From: Bog-756 sp963734435
Lineage (GTDB): Bacteria > Actinomycetota > Acidimicrobiia > Acidimicrobiales > RAAP-2
DNA: 64,000 nt
Reading direction: 5' to 3'
Assembly (NCBI GenBank): GCA_963734435.1
Contig: CAVTHA010000015.1
Location: 124,001 to 188,000 of the forward strand
In this document: in pieces, positions 7,780 to 15,995 of the stretch
How positions within the stretch are numbered: position 1 is the first letter of the stretch
How the letters are laid out: every line of letters begins with the position of its first letter
Translations under genes and position numbers: made by a program
The notes under the pieces: model-generated
The model's input: only the letters and a program-made list of their open reading frames with translations
Told to the model about the DNA's origin: nothing
Databases searched by the model: none

Positions 7780-10212
7780 ATGGCAGGTGTGTTCGACGGT
7801 CTGGGCGTCCTTGACCTCTCGTGGGGGATCGCCGGCCCGATGACGACGATGCTCCTGGCCGACAACGGGGCCCGGGTCACCCGGATCGAGCCGCCTGGTG
7901 GCGACCCGTTTCGCCACCAGTCCGGCTACCGAGTCTGGCATCGAGGTAAGAGAAGCGCCCATCTGGACCTTCGTTCCGACGAAGGCCGGCGCACGTTCGA
8001 AGCCCTTGTGCTTGGCGCAGACGTTGTGCTGGACAGCTTCTCCCCGGGGACGACGGATCGGCTCGGGATCGATCACGATCGGCTCTCCGAGCTGAATCCC
8101 CGGGTTATCACCTGCTCCATCACCGGCTACGGAGAGCACGGCAGAGATCGGGATCGGCCCGGGTACGACGGACTCGTGGCGGCCAGAACCGGCCTCCTCT
8201 ACGACCAGAAGGGTCGTCGGGGTACGGCGATGGAGTACATCTGCGGGCGGAGCGGGCCCGAGCCGGACTTTGACACCCCCGAGGGTCTGGTGCGCGGAGC
8301 CGATCGGTCGGGTCCGGTATGTCCCCGCTCCACCTGGCCGAGCATCGGTGCCGCCTACTTTGCCGCTCTCGGAATTGCCAGCGCGCTCCGTGCCCGCGAG
8401 GTGAGCGGAGTCGGGCAGCGAGTGACCACGTCGCTCCTACAGGGCGCATTGGCGGCCGTCTGCCTCAATTGGCAGCGGGTGGAGAATCCGGACGCGCCGC
8501 TGTATTGGATGTGGCCCGTAGATTCGAGATCGATCGAGGGTCTGTACCAGTGCGCTGATGGACGCTGGGTGCACCATTGGACGGTGCGACCTCGATGGGT
8601 GCTCGAGTCGTCCGCAGGCGATCGACTCGAACAGGTCAGCCTGGATGACTCGTACCGGGACGATCCGGATCGGGTATCCATGGAAGCGGACGGTCTGCTC
8701 ACGGGTATGTTCCTGCATCCACTGCTGACGGAGGCATTCAAGAAGTTCCCTTCGGACGAATGGGAGAAGGCCGCCGAGTCCGCCGGTATGGGGGTGACAA
8801 CCGTACGATCTCCTGCCGAGTCACTCGCCGACAAGTCGTTCCTCGCCGACGGGTGCGTCGTCGAGGTCGACGACCCGGAGGTGGGACAGATCCGGCACGT
8901 CGGCACACTCCTCGACTTCTCGCAAACCCCGGGCGAGGTGTCGCGGCCGGCCCCCTGGTCGGGCGAGCACACTGAGGCCGTCATCGCCGAAGCGCGACGA
9001 TCTGCAAACGACGGTCCTTCCCTCTCGAGTCACCGGCCGAAGGGCACGGTGCGCCATCCGCTCGATGGGGTTCGAGTCCTCGACTTGGGTCTGGGAGTCG
9101 CCGGCCCGTTCACCGGCCGAGTGCTGGCCGATCTCGGTGCCGAGGTCATCAAGGTGAACGCGCTGCATGATGGCTATTGGAACGGCACTCACATGGGCCT
9201 GGGTACGAATCGTGGGAAGCGGAGCATCGCCCTCGACCTCAAGACCGAGGTCGGCAAGGATGTGCTCGGAAGACTGATCGAACGTGCCGACGTGCTCACA
9301 ACCAACTGGCGCCCGGGCGCCGCTGCCCGACTCGGGATCGACTACGACTCGCTCCATGACCGGTTCCCTCGGCTCGTGTACTGCAACACGCGCGGGTATG
9401 AGAAGGGTCCACGCTCGGATCTACCCGGAACCGACCAGAACATTGCCGCACTCACCGGGGCCGAGTGGGAGGACGGGGCCTGCGACGCCGGGAACCCTCC
9501 GCTCTGGAGCCGGTCCAACATGGGCGACACCGGAAACGCTCTCCTGGCGGCCATCGCCGTCAGCGCGGCGCTCTACCATCGTGAGAAGACCGGTGAGGGT
9601 CAGGCGGTCAGCACGTCGATCGTCAATGCCGGGCTCTTCCACACGTCCTATGCCTGGATCCACGCCGACGGCTCTCCGGGTGATTGGCAGCATGTAGACG
9701 GGGGCCAGTTCGGATTGGGCCCCTACTACCGCCTCTACCGGTGTGCGGACGACACGTGGCTCTTCGTCGCCGCCATCTCGCCGGTGGAACAGGCCACCCT
9801 GGTCACGACCACCGGAGCGTCCATCCCGGAGGACGCCAGCAATGACGAGAGAGCGGCTGTGCTGATGTCCGCTCTTCGGACCCGGCCGGCGGACCAATGG
9901 TTCGCTGTTCTGGATGAGGCGCGTGTGCCCGTCGAGGTGGTGGACGAGGAGTACTGCAAGCGGATCTTCGACGACCCCGAGGCCCGGGCCAGGGAGATCG
10001 TCGCGGAGACCTGGTCTGCGAACGTCGGGCGGTTCGAAGATCCCGGCTTGTTGGTCAATGTGCACCCGGCCACGGGGGTGATCCAGCGGGGACCGTGCCA
10101 GTGTGGAGAGCACACCCGCGAGCTCCTCGAGGAGCTTGGTTTCTCTGACCCGGAGATCGACTCAATGGCCGTGGACCGAGCGATCCTGGATGCACCGGTC
10201 GAGGTCGGGTGA
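7780..10212 (+). CDS. Tandem class III (CaiB/BaiF) CoA-transferase, two fused domains
   Basis: An 810-residue cytoplasmic enzyme made of two CaiB/BaiF domains in a row (about 1-405 and 425-805). Each begins with the family's DGL/DGV-x-VLDL...AGP segment and contains the AALYHRExTGxGQ-type motif. Such enzymes move CoA between an acyl-CoA and a free carboxylate. In the second half the catalytic Asp is in place (NMGDTGN, Asp583). The corresponding position in the first half is Ser188 (TWPSIGAAYF), so only the second half should form the Asp-CoA intermediate. The gene overlaps the next start by 4 bp (GTGA) and heads an operon with the DUF35 and thiolase-like genes, so it probably activates the substrate of that pathway. 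Copy 1 of the shared palindrome lies in its promoter. Confidence 0.92.
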   Translation: MAGVFDGLGVLDLSWGIAGPMTTMLLADNGARVTRIEPPGGDPFRHQSGYRVWHRGKRSAHLDLRSDEGRRTFEALVLGADVVLDSFSPGTTDRLGIDHDRLSELNPRVITCSITGYGEHGRDRDRPGYDGLVAARTGLLYDQKGRRGTAMEYICGRSGPEPDFDTPEGLVRGADRSGPVCPRSTWPSIGAAYFAALGIASALRAREVSGVGQRVTTSLLQGALAAVCLNWQRVENPDAPLYWMWPVDSRSIEGLYQCADGRWVHHWTVRPRWVLESSAGDRLEQVSLDDSYRDDPDRVSMEADGLLTGMFLHPLLTEAFKKFPSDEWEKAAESAGMGVTTVRSPAESLADKSFLADGCVVEVDDPEVGQIRHVGTLLDFSQTPGEVSRPAPWSGEHTEAVIAEARRSANDGPSLSSHRPKGTVRHPLDGVRVLDLGLGVAGPFTGRVLADLGAEVIKVNALHDGYWNGTHMGLGTNRGKRSIALDLKTEVGKDVLGRLIERADVLTTNWRPGAAARLGIDYDSLHDRFPRLVYCNTRGYEKGPRSDLPGTDQNIAALTGAEWEDGACDAGNPPLWSRSNMGDTGNALLAAIAVSAALYHREKTGEGQAVSTSIVNAGLFHTSYAWIHADGSPGDWQHVDGGQFGLGPYYRLYRCADDTWLFVAAISPVEQATLVTTTGASIPEDASNDERAAVLMSALRTRPADQWFAVLDEARVPVEVVDEEYCKRIFDDPEARAREIVAETWSANVGRFEDPGLLVNVHPATGVIQRGPCQCGEHTRELLEELGFSDPEIDSMAVDRAILDAPVEVG

Positions 10213-10631
10213 GCGAGACGAACGAGGTTCGTCCTCGGCCTGTCTTGACCGAGGACAACCATGAGTTCTGGGAAGCAGCCAGGGAAGGTCGGCTGGTCGC
10301 CCAGCAATGTTCGGCCTGTGGGCAATTACGACACCCGCCCCGGCCCATGTGCCCCACGTGCCACTCCGTCGAACACGCCTTGGTCGACTTGGCCGGTACC
10401 GGGGTGGTCTACAGCTATTCGATCCTTCACTATCCGCAGTTTCCCGCCTTCTCCTATCCGGTGATCGCCGCTCTCATCGACATGGATGAGGGGGTCCGGT
10501 TGCTCTCCAATCTGGTCGAGATCGAGCCAGCGGTAGTCAGGATCGGACTCCCTGTGGTGCTGCGGGGTTTCGAGGCGACACGAGAGGATTGGGCGGTCCC
10601 GGTGTTCACCACGCGGGAGCTCCGATCGTGA
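10209..10631 (+). CDS. DUF35 OB-fold/zinc-ribbon protein (ChsH2-C/Ltp2 partner type)
   Basis: A 140-residue protein with the N-terminal zinc ribbon (CSACG...CPTCH, about residues 36-53) followed by the OB-fold acyl-CoA binding part typical of DUF35. The start GTG 10209 overlaps the CoA-transferase stop by 4 bp, and the stop overlaps the next GTG by 4 bp, so the three genes are translationally coupled. DUF35 proteins act as obligate partners of thiolase-like enzymes. In steroid side-chain degradation the DUF35 part of ChsH2 pairs with the aldolase Ltp2. Here it presumably pairs with the thiolase-like protein encoded next (inference from context). Confidence 0.9.
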   Translation: MSETNEVRPRPVLTEDNHEFWEAAREGRLVAQQCSACGQLRHPPRPMCPTCHSVEHALVDLAGTGVVYSYSILHYPQFPAFSYPVIAALIDMDEGVRLLSNLVEIEPAVVRIGLPVVLRGFEATREDWAVPVFTTRELRS

Positions 10632-11794
10632 GTACCGGACTGGCGGGAAAGGCAGCAATCGTCGGCGTGGGTCAGACCGAGTTCTCCAAGGCCGCTGGGC
10701 GCAGCGAGACCCAGCTGGCGTGCGAGGCGATCGTGGCCGCATTGGACGATGCCGGACTGTCCACCGACGACGTCGACGGGATCGTGAGCTATACGATCGA
10801 TCCGGTCGAGGAGACGGAGCTCGTCCGCTCCCTCGGATGTCCGGAGATCGGCTACTCGAGTCGCGTGCCGTATGGCGGTGGCGGCTCACAGGGTGTCCTC
10901 CTACACGCCGCCGCCGCAGTCGCCTCGGGAGCAGCCGACGTCGTGGTGGCATTCCGAGCGGTCAAGGCCCGATCGGGTCAGCGCTTCGGTCGTGCCCGCC
11001 CAGCCGGCCGGCCGACCTCGTCCCATTCGGGTTCCACGTCGATGCAATGGTGCTCGCCGTTCGGCGTGCTCTCACCGGCGTCATGGATCTCGCTCAACGC
11101 CACCCGCTACATGCACGTCTTCGGTGTCACCAGCGAGGACTTCGGCAGGGCTGTCGTCCAGTTGCGGGACTACGCCGCCAACAACCCCAATGCGCACTTT
11201 TACGGCCGGCCGATCACCTTGGATGAGCACCAGGCGTCGCGGTGGATCGCCGAGCCCGCCATACGGCTCTTCGATTGCTGTCAGGAGACGGACGGGTCTG
11301 TCGCCTTGGTCGTCACCCGGAGCGAGCGGGCAGCCGACACGCCGCAACCAGTCACCATTGCCGCCGGGGCGGGAGCGGCGATCTTCGAAGAGGAGATCGC
11401 CAGCAATCACTACCGACCCGAGATCGCAGTGATGGAAGGATCGGTGGCCCTCGCCAAGCGGCTCTTCGACGGCTTCGGCATCAGCCGAGCCGACATCGAT
11501 GTCGCCTTGATCTATGACGCATTCACCCCGGTTCTCCTCATGCAGATCGAGGGCCTCGGAATCTGTGGCTTCGGGGAAGCGGCGGGCTTCATCGCCGATG
11601 GGAATATCGGGCTCAAAGGAAGCCTTCCGATGAACACGAATGGCGGACTGATCGGCGAGGGATACATCCACGGATTGAATCTCACCCTGGAAGCGGTCAG
11701 ACAATTGCGGGGTACGGCGGCGAACCAAGTCACCGATCCCACGCTGGCGTTGGTCTCGGCCAGCCGTACCGGGGTCATCCTGCAGCGCCCCTGA
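10628..11794 (+). CDS. Thiolase-like lipid-transfer/acyl-CoA aldolase family protein (SCP-x/Ltp2-like)
   Basis: A 388-residue thiolase-fold protein. GTG 10628, overlapping the preceding stop, is chosen over an upstream in-frame ATG. Features are the N-terminal VGVGQTEFSK strand-turn, the glycine-rich GGGGSQG segment where true thiolases carry the catalytic Cys (none here), YDAFTP, and a C-terminal GEGYIHG...TLEAVRQLRG block with the conserved His. Lack of the nucleophilic Cys and coupling to a DUF35 gene are hallmarks of the Ltp2-type retro-aldolases and SCP-x-like proteins rather than acetyltransferases. With the CoA-transferase and the crotonase it could complete a route that activates an acid, hydrates it and cleaves it by retro-aldol reaction. 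The specific reaction is inferred, not shown. Confidence 0.88.
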   Translation: MSTGLAGKAAIVGVGQTEFSKAAGRSETQLACEAIVAALDDAGLSTDDVDGIVSYTIDPVEETELVRSLGCPEIGYSSRVPYGGGGSQGVLLHAAAAVASGAADVVVAFRAVKARSGQRFGRARPAGRPTSSHSGSTSMQWCSPFGVLSPASWISLNATRYMHVFGVTSEDFGRAVVQLRDYAANNPNAHFYGRPITLDEHQASRWIAEPAIRLFDCCQETDGSVALVVTRSERAADTPQPVTIAAGAGAAIFEEEIASNHYRPEIAVMEGSVALAKRLFDGFGISRADIDVALIYDAFTPVLLMQIEGLGICGFGEAAGFIADGNIGLKGSLPMNTNGGLIGEGYIHGLNLTLEAVRQLRGTAANQVTDPTLALVSASRTGVILQRP

Positions 11795-11859
11795 CCGAGC
11801 CCTGGTCTTAAGAGCCCCATCCGCCCGGTCATCGTCCCGGGGACGCCGTCGTGGACCGG

Positions 11860-12660
11860 CTACAGCTGGCGGTGGCGACGGCTCGGTCGTCCGGTACCGG
11901 GTGGTCCAGCGAAGGCCTGCGCAACGGTCAACCATTGCGACGCGATGGAGCCGGTGGCGACCAGATCGGTGTCGTCGGGATGACGCCTCTGGGTGGCGAC
12001 GAGACAAAAGTCCCGAGCGGAGCCGGCGATGCGCTCCGGAGCGGAGGGATCCCCCCAGGTCCAAATCGACCCATCCGGGGCGACCAGCTCGATCCGCACC
12101 TCAGTCTGCGGGGCTTCGAGGCCATGAGCCTCGAACGAGAACCTGAACGTGCGAACGCCGATGTGAGCAATGTGGCGCAGGCGGGCTGTGGGTTCGGGCG
12201 TGATTCCAAGGGCATCGGCGATGTCGAGACCGTGGGCCCAAGTTTCCATCAGCCGCGCCGTTGCGGAGCTGGCGCCACTCATCGGCGGTCCATACCAGGG
12301 CAGCCGAGTGCTGGCGTTGAGCGTCGCAGATGTCGTCACATATTCGGCCCGCGCCCTCCGGAACCAGGCGAGAAGTTCGTCGGGAGGGATGGATCGAGCG
12401 CGCTCGGCCACGTAGTCGGTGAAATTCGGACCTCGTGCCACCAGCTCGGCCGCCTCTCGTCGGAAGCGTTCGGGATGGGTAGCGGCCAGCGTTGCTGCTT
12501 CATCGAAAAAGGCGAGATGACTGACCTGGTCGGCGATGGACCAACCCTCCGCCGGAGTGGGCAGGGTCCATTGGCTCGTCTGCAGCCGGGACAGCACGTC
12601 GACCAACGGTGTCGTCTCGTCTTCGAGATCCGACAAGAGAAGCGTGAGATCAGGAGCCAT
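11860..12660 (-). CDS. TIGR03084-like DinB/maleylpyruvate-isomerase-fold protein
   Basis: A 266-residue protein of the mycothiol-dependent maleylpyruvate isomerase N-terminal (DinB-like four-helix) family, TIGR03084 type. Candidate metal ligands are the His of QVSHLAFFDE (about residue 48) and the His of ETWAHGLDI (about residue 144). The C-terminal half (about 160-250) carries the usual beta-rich domain with APDGS. The family uses mycothiol or another thiol for isomerase or transferase reactions; many members are unassigned. It is convergent with the thiolase-like gene and divergent from the alpha/beta hydrolase gene, 150 bp apart. The 12732-12745 palindrome lies in that shared promoter region and may serve both. 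Confidence 0.82.
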   Translation of the reverse strand: MAPDLTLLLSDLEDETTPLVDVLSRLQTSQWTLPTPAEGWSIADQVSHLAFFDEAATLAATHPERFRREAAELVARGPNFTDYVAERARSIPPDELLAWFRRARAEYVTTSATLNASTRLPWYGPPMSGASSATARLMETWAHGLDIADALGITPEPTARLRHIAHIGVRTFRFSFEAHGLEAPQTEVRIELVAPDGSIWTWGDPSAPERIAGSARDFCLVATQRRHPDDTDLVATGSIASQWLTVAQAFAGPPGTGRPSRRHRQL

Positions 12661-12731
12661 TCACGATCACCTCCTCGAGGCTACGTCAACGTTGTTCCGG
12701 TGCCGGTTGAGGATGGGGCCCCCCCTCGTAC

Positions 12732-12745
12732 CTAGTAGATACTAT
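12732..12745. promoter_or_regulatory. Operator-like palindrome ATAGTA-N2-TACTAT, copy 2
   Basis: CTAGTA-GA-TACTAT has one mismatch from the consensus at the first base. It lies in the divergent region between the TIGR03084-like gene and the alpha/beta hydrolase, 65 bp before GTG 12811. TACTAT is a fair -10 hexamer. Confidence 0.6.
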
Positions 12746-12827
12746 GGGAAGCACCCTCGTCCGGGATACCGCTCCGGTCCTGCGGCTCGAGGAGGGAGTG
12801 GGGAGACCAGGTGGACCTAAAGGTTGA
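12744..12827 (+). other. Possible upstream open reading frame (27 codons)
   Basis: The ATG inside the palindrome opens a 27-codon frame ending in TGA at 12825-12827, overlapping the GTG start of the alpha/beta hydrolase by 17 nt in another frame. If transcription starts upstream of the ATG, its translation could couple to or inhibit the hydrolase. There is no sequence family support, so this may be incidental. Confidence 0.25.
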
Positions 12828-13746
12828 TGTCGCCGGGCGAGCTCCGGAGGGTTGCTCTCGAATTGCGGCTGGTCTCTTCATGCCGAGCAAGATCCCTTCC
12901 AGGCCGGTGCTCTGGTTTTGCGTACCGGGGGGCGGTGCGAATCGCACGTACTTCGATCTCGTCGGTCGCGCCGGAGCCGGTGGGTACAGCATGGCGAGAT
13001 TCGCGGCTGATCATGGCGTCGTCGTCCTCACGGTCGATCCGCCCGGAGTGGGCGAAAGCGACGTCCCCGACGACGGGTATGAGCTGACGCCCACGCGAGT
13101 CGCGGACGTTCTCCAGCTGGCTCTGGCCGACGTCATCGGGCGGTTGGCCCACGGTGAGATCGAGGATGCTCCGGAACTGACATTTCGGGCCAAGATCGGG
13201 ATCGGTCATTCCGCCGGCGGCCTACTCATCTCCTGTCAACAGGCTCGCCATCACGGTTTCGACGCGTTGGCGCTGCTGGGCTTCTCCGACTCCGGACTCC
13301 CGGGGGTCCTGACTGAGGAGGAGTTGGCTTATGCCGATCGGCCGGAAGAACTGCTTGAAGCGCTTCCCGACCTGGTGAAGGAGAGATTCGGTGGTCCCTA
13401 TCCTGAGCTGGGAGGGGCTGACATGAGGATGGGTGTCCCCGAGCCGTTGAAGGGTGCCGTGGCCCGAGCCGAGAGCCCGCTGCTGGCAATGGTGGGGATG
13501 ATGGCGCTCGTCCCAGGGTCGATGAAACCGGAGCTGGATCGAATCGACGTGCCGACATTGGTCGCTGTCGGTCAGCACGACATCGCTGGTGATGTCGGGG
13601 CACTGCCAGGGCAGCTCCCGGCCTGCCGGGACTTGACTCTGATCACTCTGGCCGCAACGGGCCACAACCACAACTGGGCTGACGCCAGGATGACCTTGTG
13701 GGATCGGCTCATCCGATGGAGCGACTCGATGGAGATTGGTCCTTAG
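12811..13746 (+). CDS. Alpha/beta hydrolase
   Basis: A 311-residue serine hydrolase. The nucleophile elbow is GHSAG at 132-136 (Ser134), an oxyanion turn VPGGGANR follows the first core strand, and a late Asp (VGQHDIAGD) and His (TGHNHNW) can complete the triad. No signal peptide is seen, so it is cytoplasmic. GTG 12811 follows a long purine-rich GGAGGGAGTGGGG Shine-Dalgarno region. Its neighbours are the P450 and TetR genes downstream on the same strand, and all three units carry or follow the ATAGTA palindrome. It may cleave an ester or thioester intermediate of the same pathway (inference). Confidence 0.85.
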   Translation: MDLKVDVAGRAPEGCSRIAAGLFMPSKIPSRPVLWFCVPGGGANRTYFDLVGRAGAGGYSMARFAADHGVVVLTVDPPGVGESDVPDDGYELTPTRVADVLQLALADVIGRLAHGEIEDAPELTFRAKIGIGHSAGGLLISCQQARHHGFDALALLGFSDSGLPGVLTEEELAYADRPEELLEALPDLVKERFGGPYPELGGADMRMGVPEPLKGAVARAESPLLAMVGMMALVPGSMKPELDRIDVPTLVAVGQHDIAGDVGALPGQLPACRDLTLITLAATGHNHNWADARMTLWDRLIRWSDSMEIGP

Positions 13747-13804
13747 CAAGCTGGGGAGCTCCGTCCCTGGATACCGCGCTCGGCCAAACCGCTGAACAAG
13801 ATGT

Positions 13805-13818
13805 ATAGTGCGTACTAT
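13805..13818. promoter_or_regulatory. Operator-like palindrome, copy 3, overlapping the P450 start
   Basis: ATAGTG-CG-TACTAT has one mismatch from the consensus. TATAGT at 13804-13809 is a very good -10 box. Seven bases later comes the ATG at 13817, which is the spacing of a leaderless transcript. A repressor bound here would cover both the -10 box and the start codon. Confidence 0.65.
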
Positions 13819-15013
13819 GGTAGAGGCGACGAAGCTGGAGTTCGATCCGTCCTCCTACCTGATCCATGAGGACCCCTTCCCCTTCTACCGTCGGATGCAG
13901 GACGAAGCCCCCCTGTACCACAATCCCGACATCGGGTTCTGGGCTCTTTCCCGTTTCGACGACGTGCTGGCTGGTTTGGCTGATTGGGAATGCCTGAGCT
14001 CGGCCCAGGGGACACTCATCGAGCAGATCCAGAGCCAGAAGCCTCCCCCCGACATGATGATCTTCAACGATCCGCCCCGCCACGAGCAGCTGCGCAGGCT
14101 GATCGGTCGAGCCTTCACCCCTCGCCGGGTGGCGGAGCTCTCCGATCAGATCCGAACGATGTGCATTGGCTGGCTCGAACCGTTGGTGGAAGATGGCGGC
14201 GGCGAAATCGTCGCCGACCTCGCCGGCAGACTGCCGAGTGCGGTCATCTCCACGCTGCTCGGGGTCCCACCCGAAGATCATTCCCTCTTGAAGTCGCTTT
14301 CGGATCGGCTCCTGCATCGCGAGGACGGTTCACTGACGATGCCGGCGGACGGCCTCGCCGCCGGCGCCGAGCTGGCGACGTACTTCGGCCAGCTGGCCGC
14401 GTCCCGCCGTGTCTCTCCCGACGAGGGCCTGATCTCGGCGCTCGTCCATGCGGAGCTTGTCGGCGCAGACGAAGGCGGGCAACGGCTGACCGACGAGGAG
14501 ATCATCTTCTTCTGCCTCCTCCTCGGCGTCGCCGGCAACGAAACGACGGCAAAGATGATTGCGACCGGGGTATCTGTGCTGGATCGCTTTCCCGAGCAAC
14601 GAGCCCGACTCGTTGCCGATCCCAGCCTGTGGCCCACCGCTGTCGAGGAACTCCTTCGGTTCGACCCTCCCTCCCACTACCAGGGACGCGTCGCCAGTCG
14701 TCCCGTGATCTACTACGGAGAAGAGCTGGACGAGGGTTCGATCGTCTTGCTCATGAACGGCGCAGCCAACCGTGACCCACGAGAGTTCGAGGCGCCGGAT
14801 CGATTCGTCGCCGACCGTCCGATCGAGCGACAGTTGGCGTTCGGGCACGGAATCCACTTCTGCCTTGGCGCCCCCCTGGCCCGCCTCGAAACCCGCATCG
14901 CTCTGGAAGAGCTGCTCCGGCGCTTCCCGACCTATGGGGTCGATCGGAAGGGCGTCGAACGATTCCACTCCACGAATGTCAGGGGGTTGTCCAAGGTGCC
15001 CTTCCAGGCATGA
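13817..15013 (+). CDS. Cytochrome P450
   Basis: A 398-residue soluble bacterial P450. It has the I-helix oxygen-binding motif AGNETT (239-244), the K-helix ExxR (Glu278-Arg281), and the heme loop FGHGIHFCLG with thiolate ligand Cys349. Such enzymes hydroxylate small hydrophobic acids, terpenes or steroids and need a ferredoxin partner, not visible nearby. The start is taken as ATG 13817, which sits 7 nt behind TATAGT and has no Shine-Dalgarno, so a leaderless mRNA is likely; GTG 13808 in the same frame would lie inside the -10 region. The TetR gene follows after 28 bp and is probably co-transcribed. Confidence 0.93.
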   Translation: MVEATKLEFDPSSYLIHEDPFPFYRRMQDEAPLYHNPDIGFWALSRFDDVLAGLADWECLSSAQGTLIEQIQSQKPPPDMMIFNDPPRHEQLRRLIGRAFTPRRVAELSDQIRTMCIGWLEPLVEDGGGEIVADLAGRLPSAVISTLLGVPPEDHSLLKSLSDRLLHREDGSLTMPADGLAAGAELATYFGQLAASRRVSPDEGLISALVHAELVGADEGGQRLTDEEIIFFCLLLGVAGNETTAKMIATGVSVLDRFPEQRARLVADPSLWPTAVEELLRFDPPSHYQGRVASRPVIYYGEELDEGSIVLLMNGAANRDPREFEAPDRFVADRPIERQLAFGHGIHFCLGAPLARLETRIALEELLRRFPTYGVDRKGVERFHSTNVRGLSKVPFQA

Positions 15014-15041
15014 CCGACGAGCTGCATCTAGGGTCACCGTC

Positions 15042-15725
15042 GTGACCAAACCGGCCAGAGCCACCAGTGGCACCGGATCGGAAACCGGACGCTCGAATTC
15101 ATCAGGTTCCGACCCAGCTACCCGAGATCGTGTCATCGAAGCCGCGGTGACGTGCATCCTTGAACGTGGGTTCTACCGCGCGAGCACCAATGAGATTGCC
15201 CGAACGGCCGGCGTGACGTGGGGGGTCATCCAGCACTATTTCGGCACCCGGGAGGCGCTCATGCAGGCAGTCCTCCAAAGAGGTGCGAGCCAATTCGTCG
15301 AAACGGTGGAAGGCGTGACCATCGAAGGTGAGACGGCAGCCGAGCGGCTGAATCAGCTGCTTGACATCTTTACCTCCCACTATGGACAGCCTGCCTTTCT
15401 CGCCTACCTCCAGATCCTGCTCAACATGGACCGCGACCCGCGTGTCGGTTCGGAGATCCGGAAGACCATGCTCGATGTGGCCGAGCAGTCCCACGGCCAC
15501 GTCCTGAGGCTCTTGCGCGAAGCTCTAGGACCGGCGGCAGGCGCTCCGGACGTGGCCACGACGGTGTTCCTGGTCATCCGGGGCTTCGGTGTGAGCCAGC
15601 AGCTTCTCGACACGATGTCCTACGATTCCCTGGCGCCTGGACGGGACCGTATTGCCCGACAGCGACGGCTCTTGGCGAGCATCATGGCTCCCTATGTGGA
15701 GCAGGCCGAGGCCGAGCGCTCGTAA
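15042..15725 (+). CDS. TetR-family transcriptional regulator
   Basis: A 227-residue regulator. A disordered Ser/Gly/Thr-rich tail (1-25) precedes the TetR HTH (about 28-75: RVIEAAVTCILERGF...STNEIARTAGVTWGVIQHYFGTREAL). An all-helical ligand domain follows. GTG 15042 is chosen because earlier in-frame starts would lie deep inside the P450 gene. Two copies of the ATAGTA palindrome flank the P450-TetR unit (13805 and 15957), so this protein is the best candidate to bind that 14-bp site and to regulate itself (inference). The ligand would then be a pathway intermediate. Confidence 0.9.
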   Translation: MTKPARATSGTGSETGRSNSSGSDPATRDRVIEAAVTCILERGFYRASTNEIARTAGVTWGVIQHYFGTREALMQAVLQRGASQFVETVEGVTIEGETAAERLNQLLDIFTSHYGQPAFLAYLQILLNMDRDPRVGSEIRKTMLDVAEQSHGHVLRLLREALGPAAGAPDVATTVFLVIRGFGVSQQLLDTMSYDSLAPGRDRIARQRRLLASIMAPYVEQAEAERS

Positions 15726-15861
15726 ACCGGGTTCGGCCCGCTCCCCCCATGGTCGAGGATCGGGACTGCTCGCGGCGGTGACCTTCCGGCCGTCTCGACC
15801 CATTGCCGTCAACCCCTCACTCCGGGGAACGGCCTTCCGTACGGGACGACGGTCGGGTATC

Positions 15862-15955
15862 GGGGACGGGGACGGGGACGGGGACGGGGACGGGGACGGG
15901 GACGGGGACGGGGACGGGGACGGGGACGGGGACGGGGACGGGGACGGGGACGGGG
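15862..15955 (+). repeat. Hexanucleotide tandem repeat (GGGGAC)15
   Basis: Fifteen uninterrupted copies of GGGGAC (15862-15951) are followed by GGGG (15952-15955). The tract runs straight into TATAGT, the -10-like start of palindrome copy 4. It occupies exactly where a -35 region would be for the amidohydrolase promoter. The G-runs on the plus strand can form G-quadruplexes, and the identical units should be prone to copy-number change by slippage. A Gly-Asp repeat can be read through it, but I see no sign that it is translated. Confidence 0.97.
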
Positions 15956-15956
15956 T

Positions 15957-15970
15957 ATAGTAGTTACTAT
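15957..15970. promoter_or_regulatory. Operator-like palindrome ATAGTA-N2-TACTAT, copy 4 (perfect)
   Basis: ATAGTA-GT-TACTAT is a perfect 6-2-6 inverted repeat. It starts 1 bp after the GGGGAC tract and ends 25 bp before ATG 15996. TATAGT at 15956-15961 fits a -10 box. The ATG at 15969 overlaps its right end and is in frame with the amidohydrolase. Confidence 0.65.
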
Positions 15971-15995
15971 GGCAACGGGGGCTGAGGAGGAAGCG

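Noticed and set aside
15862..15955. CRISPR-like array
   Set aside because: Units are contiguous 6-mers without spacers; it is a simple tandem repeat. The same holds for the 14-bp repeats at 31624-31679.
15652..15960. Open frame encoding a Gly-Asp repeat protein through the GGGGAC tract
   Set aside because: It exists only because a 6-bp repeat keeps one frame open; it overlaps the TetR gene, has no ribosome site, and the flanks show no coding character.
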